Source: an uncultured bacterium (GTDB lineage: Bacteria; Patescibacteriota; Minisyncoccia; Phycocordibacterales; CAIZLB01). Taken from it: 9,579 nucleotides of DNA. The notes under the pieces are model-generated. The model was not told the origin of the DNA and ran no database searches. It saw only the letters and a list, made by a program, of their open reading frames with translations. The stretch is from NCBI GenBank assembly GCA_937873535.1, contig CALMYA010000070.1, forward strand, positions 1 through 9,579. Reading direction: 5' to 3'. Position numbers and translations under genes: made by a program. Position 1 is the stretch's first letter. Every line of letters starts with the position of its first letter. Below, piece after piece: positions 5,614 to 9,579 of the stretch.

Positions 5614-5648
5614 CAGGCGCGAAACTTTCACCAAAAACGCCGCGCAAC

Positions 5649-5701
5649 AAACCCCTTACGCCAGAAACACCACCTCAAAAGTGTTCTGGCGGAGGGGTTT
5701 T
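5649..5701. terminator. Strong intrinsic terminator, probably bidirectional
   Basis: AAACCCC (5649-5655) pairs with GGGGTTT (5694-5700); inside, CGCCAGAAACAC (5659-5670) pairs with GTGTTCTGGCG (5681-5691) with one bulged A. A TTTT tract (5698-5701) completes the plus-strand terminator of the 5350 gene. The AAAC on the other side gives a weaker T-run in reverse. It separates this gene from the PKD-like protein gene. Confidence 0.85.
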
Positions 5702-5730
5702 GTATGTATGTGTCCTAAAGTGGGCTCATA

Positions 5731-5758
5731 TTGACATGTCTTAAAAAATATATATAGT
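5731..5758 (+). promoter_or_regulatory. Promoter of the PKD-like protein gene
   Basis: TTGACA (5731-5736) and TATAGT (5753-5758) are 16 nt apart, and the -10 ends 6 nt before the ATG at 5765. This is the same -35/-10/start geometry as the antitoxin promoter and implies a leaderless mRNA. Confidence 0.7.
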
Positions 5759-5764
5759 AATTTC

Positions 5765-6925
5765 ATGAAAAGAACCACTATTCACGCTTTAATAACGGCT
5801 TCAATTATGGGTCTTTTGGTGTTTGGGTTCGCCTCTCCTGCGCTTGCCGACTCCCCTCTGTATGGCACATGTACAGCTATCCCGTATAACGCCAATGTCG
5901 GCGACAACGTAAACTGGCAGGTTCAGGGCGTATACGGCGGAAACGGAGCATACTCGTATGCTTGGAGCGGTACCGATTCGCTTACAGGAAACGGCCAGAC
6001 AGTCTACAAAACATATACATATCCGGGAACAAAATCTGCAACAGTTACAATAACTTCGGGCGGCCAAGTGTTTACAACTACGTGCTCAACAAATGTAAGC
6101 TCAGCAAGCGGTTACTATTATAATAACGGGTACTACAACAACTATCCTTACAATTACAGCGGTACGCTCACTGCTTCGTGCTACGCATTGCCAAGTAATC
6201 CGAATATAAACGACCAAGTTACATGGTACGGAACAGCAACTGGCGGCAGCGGCAACTATACATATTCATGGAGTGGCACCGACGGCCTATACGGAAATTC
6301 TGCAACGGTATATAGAACATATTCAACACTGGGCACAAAAACTGCAACACTCTCTGTATATTCAAATGGTCAAACAGTAACTCAAACATGTACTACAAAT
6401 GTAGGTGGCTACTATAGCGGTAATTCATATAACAATTATTACGGAAACAGTTACGGCGATTACCCAACCGATTACAACAACTGCTACTACAACGGTTCAT
6501 ACTACAACTGCAACAATTACAACTATAACAACAGTTATTACAACGGGTACAATGGTTACAATAACGGGTACTACAACGGTACAACATACAACAATCCGCC
6601 GATAAACCAGACATCATATACTTACCCAACAACCTACACGTATCCTAGCACCTATACAGGAACAGCAGGCACTCCGGTCGCAGGCGTATTTCTTAACCAA
6701 GTTCCATCTACAGGAAAAGACTTCAACATGAAAATGGCACTATTCCTTATAGGCCTATTCGGGTGGTCAGTATTCGCGGCCTTCCTTATTCAGAAAAAGC
6801 GAAGCTCGCTCGCAATGGCAAATAATGCTGGCGGCGGTAGCAGCAATGGCGGCACATCATCAGTATCTGCGCGCATTGAAGAATTCAAAAAAGCGAACTT
6901 GGTGAAGAAAGGTCTATTGAAGTAA
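5765..6925 (+). CDS. Secreted PKD/Ig-like, Asn/Tyr-rich surface protein
   Basis: A 386-residue exported protein. Residues 1-28 are a signal peptide (MKRTTIHA, hydrophobic core, AxA at 26-28). Two homologous PKD/Ig-like repeats follow, about 33-111 and 136-213, each with a W-S-G-T-D core (YAWSGTD, YSWSGTD), a G-T-K-x-A-T strand and a pair of cysteines about 70 residues apart (C36/C107, C139/C209), probably disulfides. A short Tyr/Asn linker separates them, and a long one (about 214-300) follows. Near the end, VPSTG (313-317) precedes a hydrophobic segment (325-342) and KKR (344-346), resembling a sortase sorting signal, but a 40-residue Gly/Ser and Lys-rich tail follows, so plain anchoring is equally possible. 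A role in adhesion or envelope structure is inferred. Its own promoter suggests a leaderless mRNA. Confidence 0.88.
   Translation: MKRTTIHALITASIMGLLVFGFASPALADSPLYGTCTAIPYNANVGDNVNWQVQGVYGGNGAYSYAWSGTDSLTGNGQTVYKTYTYPGTKSATVTITSGGQVFTTTCSTNVSSASGYYYNNGYYNNYPYNYSGTLTASCYALPSNPNINDQVTWYGTATGGSGNYTYSWSGTDGLYGNSATVYRTYSTLGTKTATLSVYSNGQTVTQTCTTNVGGYYSGNSYNNYYGNSYGDYPTDYNNCYYNGSYYNCNNYNYNNSYYNGYNGYNNGYYNGTTYNNPPINQTSYTYPTTYTYPSTYTGTAGTPVAGVFLNQVPSTGKDFNMKMALFLIGLFGWSVFAAFLIQKKRSSLAMANNAGGGSSNGGTSSVSARIEEFKKANLVKKGLLK
6405..6605 (+). repeat. Low-complexity Asn/Tyr-coding tract
   Basis: Repeated tac/tat and aac/aat codons encode a stretch made mostly of Tyr, Asn and Gly (YNN, NYN, YNG units). The units are irregular and without conserved spacers. 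Slippage-prone DNA of this kind may vary in length between strains. It also produces long spurious frames on both strands. Confidence 0.8.
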
Positions 6926-6959
6926 AGAAAGTAATATCTTCATAATTTCTTTATTTTTT
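6924..6959 (+). terminator. Weak AT-rich terminator after the PKD-like gene
   Basis: AAAGAAA (6924-6930) can pair with TTTCTTT (6946-6952) across a 15-nt loop, followed by a run of six T (6954-6959). The stem is only A-T rich and begins within the stop codon, so termination strength is doubtful. Confidence 0.35.
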
Positions 6960-6983
6960 CTTTAAAGAAAACCCGCTTTGGCG

Positions 6984-6992
6984 TGGTATAAT
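6984..6992 (+). promoter_or_regulatory. Extended -10 promoter, TGGTATAAT
   Basis: TGG-TATAAT (hexamer 6987-6992) is a perfect consensus extended -10. It ends 9 nt before the ATG at 7002, so the mRNA would have a leader of about two to three bases. This also decides the gene start: the in-frame TTG at 6978 lies upstream of the promoter hexamer. Confidence 0.7.
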
Positions 6993-7001
6993 TACAACTC
7001 A

Positions 7002-7454
7002 ATGCTAAGAAATTCCGTCATTAACATACTCTTGAAGGTCGGGCTCTCTATTTCGCTCTTATATGCTGCGCTGGCTTCAGTGTTTGCACCCTCGCTTGTT
7101 GTGTCTCGCTGGCCGTTCTTCGTATCAAATCAAATCAGCGAAGGTACGCTCTCTCTGTTCACTGGTCTCATTTGCTTAGTGTTAATTGCTTGGCTTTTTT
7201 CAGGAAAGAAGAAGTTCGCGGCCACTGTAACAGTAACCGTAGCCATCACACTTACAGCATTACTCAATATTCTTTCTGTTTCATTCTTGTTTTCATTGGC
7301 TCCATTATTCTTCATTGCTTTAGGGTTAAGCATCCGTTATTACCCTCGCGTGCGAATTGTTTCAGAAACTATGGTCACACCCCTGCACCCAATAAACCCA
7401 CTTCACGAAGGCTCCCTTCCAGACGAAAAAGAAGAAAATAATTTTGCGCAGTAA
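7002..7454 (+). CDS. DoxX-like four-helix membrane protein
   Basis: A 150-residue protein with four hydrophobic helices at about 7-29, 48-66, 72-92 and 94-113 and a polar tail ending DEKEENNFAQ. The order NILLKVGLSISLLYAALAS, then LSLFTGLICLVLIAWLFSGK, is reminiscent of DoxX-like membrane proteins common in Parcubacteria; the match is by pattern and tentative. No catalytic residues can be pointed to. The start is set at ATG 7002 because the longer frame beginning TTG at 6978 would include the -10 element. RecG follows 36 nt downstream with no promoter of its own that I can see, so the two may be cotranscribed. Confidence 0.75.
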   Translation: MLRNSVINILLKVGLSISLLYAALASVFAPSLVVSRWPFFVSNQISEGTLSLFTGLICLVLIAWLFSGKKKFAATVTVTVAITLTALLNILSVSFLFSLAPLFFIALGLSIRYYPRVRIVSETMVTPLHPINPLHEGSLPDEKEENNFAQ

Positions 7455-7490
7455 CAGTCGTAAAAGCAAATCGCCTCAGAATTTTTGAAT

Positions 7491-9579
7491 ATGATATTAA
7501 CTTCTTCCCTTCTCGACAAACGAATAAAAGAAATATTTAGAATAAACGAAGGGCAAGAACTCGCTCTTAAAAAGCTAGGGTTAACCACGGTACGCGATAT
7601 TTTGTATCACCTTCCAAGCCGCTACGAATATTATTCTTCAGCGAAGCTAATACGCGACTGTATGCCCGGAGAAGTTGTTACCGTATACGGAAAAATAAAA
7701 GGGCTGAAAACAGGCAAAGCTTTCAAGAGCCACATACCTAAGGCGGAAGGCGTTGTTGAAGATGACACGGGTACGCTTAAAATTATTTGGCTTCATCAGG
7801 CATACATTGCCAAAATGATTCAACCGGGCAGCCTTGTAAAGCTTCATGGAAAAATAACGGAAAGGGGCGGTTCGCTAGGTATGGTGAACCCAGAAATTGA
7901 AAGCGTAAGCGCTTTGCCCACTACTATAGGCTCAGACCTTTTCGCAGAGGCGAATATTGTCGACGGTTCGAGCGGCATGAACAGCTCGAGTGCTTCAAAT
8001 ACTTCTGCAGCCGACCAACAATTCAAAATTCCAGTATATGCAGAAAGCCGTGGCGTAACTTCACGCTGGTTCTTTCATGCGGTACAAAAAATAATGAATA
8101 TGCCCGAATTTGGCGAGCTGCCAGACCCAATTCCTGAAGACATTCGAAAAGCATATAACCTGCCGAGCATTCGCACAGCACTGGTGTGGATACATACTCC
8201 AAAAAAAGATTCTGACGCAGAGGCGGCGCGCAAGCGTTTCTCTTTTGAAGAAATATTCTATATACAGCTCAAGAACGAGCAAATACGCCAAAAGCATGCG
8301 AAAGAGCAAAGCTTCATTATAAAAAAAGACGCTGCGGGAACAGACGTTAGCGCCTTTGTATCCCGCTTCGGTTTTCCTCTTACGGCAGCGCAGCTTAATT
8401 CTATAGACGATATTCTTAAAGACTTCGACGGCGGCCACCCGATGTCGCGATTACTTGAAGGCGATGTGGGTTCGGGAAAAACCGCAGTGGCCGCGGCAAC
8501 TACGTATGCAGTGGTTTCATCTAGGCCGAAAGGCCAAAACTTTGGCACGCTGCAGGTAGGATATATGGCGCCCACTGAAATTCTGGCGCGCCAGCATTTC
8601 GAATCTTTCATTTCATATTTCAAGCATATGCCAATTTCTATAGGCCTCATTACTGGAAACGGCTGCAGAAAATTTCCTTCCAAACTTAACCCTTCGGGAT
8701 GGACCGACATTTCTCGTGCGCAATTTCTGAAGTGGGTGGCGAACGGCGAAATTTCGGTGGTTATAGGCACGCACGCACTTATACAAAAGTCTGTGAAATT
8801 TAAGCATTTGGCATATGTAATTATCGACGAACAGCATCGCTTCGGAACGGCGCAGAGGCAGAGGCTGGTTAAGAGCTCGGCAAAAAATTCGGCTGATGCG
8901 TCAAATGAAGCGCTAGAAAAGCCGTCGAAACTCCGAACCACTGCGCGCTCTACCGGCGTTCCCCATCTTCTTTCAATGACGGCTACACCTATTCCCCGAA
9001 CACTTGCCCTTACCCTTTACGGCGACCTCGACCTTTCGCTTCTCGATGAAATGCCGAGCGGCCGCAAAAAAGTCATCACTGAAATTGTGCCGACGTCGGG
9101 CCGTGGCCGCGTTTATGAACATATACGAAAAGAATTGAACGACGGCAGACAGGCATATGTTATTTGCCCGCGCATCAACGAGCCCGACCCTGAAAAAGAA
9201 ATGGCGTTAATGGCACGCTCGGTAAAAGAAGAATCGAAACGACTTAAAAAAGACGTCTTTCAGGAATTTAACATTGAAATCCTTCACAGCAAGATGACGC
9301 CCGCGGAAAAAGAAAAAGTGATGACACGCTTTGCCGCGCACGAAATAGATATTCTTGTTGCCACATCGGTGGTTGAGGTGGGCGTGAATGTGCCGAATGC
9401 CACAAATATTATCATTGAAGGCGGCGAGCGTTTCGGCCTTTCGCAGCTGCATCAGCTTCGCGGCCGCGTCATTCGCGGAAATTTTCAGCCGTATTGTTTT
9501 GTATTTACGGAAAGCAAGGGGCGCGGAGGTAAGGGTGGCTCCGGCAGTGTAGGCGGTTCAGAGAAAACCGTTGAACGAC
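7491..9579 (+). CDS. recG: ATP-dependent DNA helicase RecG, 3' end cut off by window
   Basis: The frame is open for 696 codons to the window edge. RecG reverses stalled replication forks and branch-migrates Holliday junctions. The N-terminus has LGLTTVRDILYHLPSRYEYY (about 29-48) and an OB-fold wedge region (about 60-140). The motor has Walker A GDVGSGKT (324-331), DEQHRFG (446-452), MTATPIPRT (496-504), and VVEVGVNVPNATNIIIEGGE leading to QLHQLRGRVIRG (652-663). The DEQH box and the wedge domain separate it from other SF2 helicases. Oddities: the usual Gly of RGRVGRG is Ile (I661), and there are extra segments after the OB fold (about 140-180) and before MTATP (about 458-490). The product is already about the length of typical RecG, so the complete protein would be long. 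Start ATG 7491 has no Shine-Dalgarno sequence or clear -10. Confidence 0.95.
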   Translation, partial: MILTSSLLDKRIKEIFRINEGQELALKKLGLTTVRDILYHLPSRYEYYSSAKLIRDCMPGEVVTVYGKIKGLKTGKAFKSHIPKAEGVVEDDTGTLKIIWLHQAYIAKMIQPGSLVKLHGKITERGGSLGMVNPEIESVSALPTTIGSDLFAEANIVDGSSGMNSSSASNTSAADQQFKIPVYAESRGVTSRWFFHAVQKIMNMPEFGELPDPIPEDIRKAYNLPSIRTALVWIHTPKKDSDAEAARKRFSFEEIFYIQLKNEQIRQKHAKEQSFIIKKDAAGTDVSAFVSRFGFPLTAAQLNSIDDILKDFDGGHPMSRLLEGDVGSGKTAVAAATTYAVVSSRPKGQNFGTLQVGYMAPTEILARQHFESFISYFKHMPISIGLITGNGCRKFPSKLNPSGWTDISRAQFLKWVANGEISVVIGTHALIQKSVKFKHLAYVIIDEQHRFGTAQRQRLVKSSAKNSADASNEALEKPSKLRTTARSTGVPHLLSMTATPIPRTLALTLYGDLDLSLLDEMPSGRKKVITEIVPTSGRGRVYEHIRKELNDGRQAYVICPRINEPDPEKEMALMARSVKEESKRLKKDVFQEFNIEILHSKMTPAEKEKVMTRFAAHEIDILVATSVVEVGVNVPNATNIIIEGGERFGLSQLHQLRGRVIRGNFQPYCFVFTESKGRGGKGGSGSVGGSEKTVER

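Noticed and set aside
6405..6605. Short repeats resembling a CRISPR array
   Set aside because: Units are a few codons long, irregular and without spacers, and are in frame with a coding sequence.
6393..6632. Cys/Asn-rich frames on both strands in the repeat tract
   Set aside because: They are shadows of the Tyr/Asn codon tract in the surface protein gene; their Cys/Arg or Thr-only composition follows from the repeated codons.
6978..7001. TTG start giving a longer DoxX-like protein
   Set aside because: The extra codons contain the TGGTATAAT promoter element; ATG 7002 fits promoter spacing and begins directly before the first membrane helix.
8258..8941. 227-codon minus-strand frame
   Set aside because: It lies entirely antisense to recG, whose helicase motifs are all in the plus frame.

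Overview
The window looks like a piece of a Candidate Phyla Radiation (Patescibacteria, probably Parcubacteria) chromosome. The evidence is compositional and by family: moderately AT-rich sequence, short intergenic gaps, a stand-alone SWIB-domain protein, small four-helix membrane proteins, a secreted Asn/Tyr-rich PKD-like protein, and almost no Shine-Dalgarno sequences. This placement is inference; no rRNA or other marker gene is present. TGA is used as a stop, which argues against the recoded (TGA = Gly) CPR lineages.

Layout. 56-679 (minus): a HigBA/RelE-type toxin-antitoxin pair, toxin first. 680-876: divergent intergenic region with an extended -10 promoter, a possible 16-codon leaderless ORF and a GC-rich leader. 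877-1134 (+): SWIB-domain protein, ending in a UUCG-loop hairpin. 1254-3098 (+): full-length fused permease-ATPase ABC exporter subunit. 3160-4638 (+): membrane-anchored type I sulfatase with an intact CSPTR motif. 4656-4770: a strongly folded element between convergent genes. 4762-5184 (minus): four-helix membrane protein. 5185-5349: divergent promoters and a potential pseudoknot leader. 5350-5613 (+): small membrane-anchored protein, followed by a strong terminator. 5765-6925 (+): secreted protein with two PKD/Ig-like repeats, an Asn/Tyr-rich spacer and a VPSTG-TM-KKR tail. 7002-7454 (+): DoxX-like four-helix membrane protein. 7491 to the window end (+): RecG helicase, cut by the window edge.

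How it fits together. The genes do not form one pathway. Several act at the cell envelope (ABC exporter, sulfatase, PKD-like surface protein, small membrane proteins); the rest are a TA module, a chromatin-like small protein and a DNA-repair helicase. The unifying signal is in the promoters: at up to seven starts a -10-like hexamer ends only 6-9 nt before the start codon, so these mRNAs should be leaderless or nearly so. The two most unusual non-coding objects are the three-helix inverted-repeat element at 4656-4770 and the hairpin at 5285-5309, whose loop is complementary to the bases just before the next start codon.
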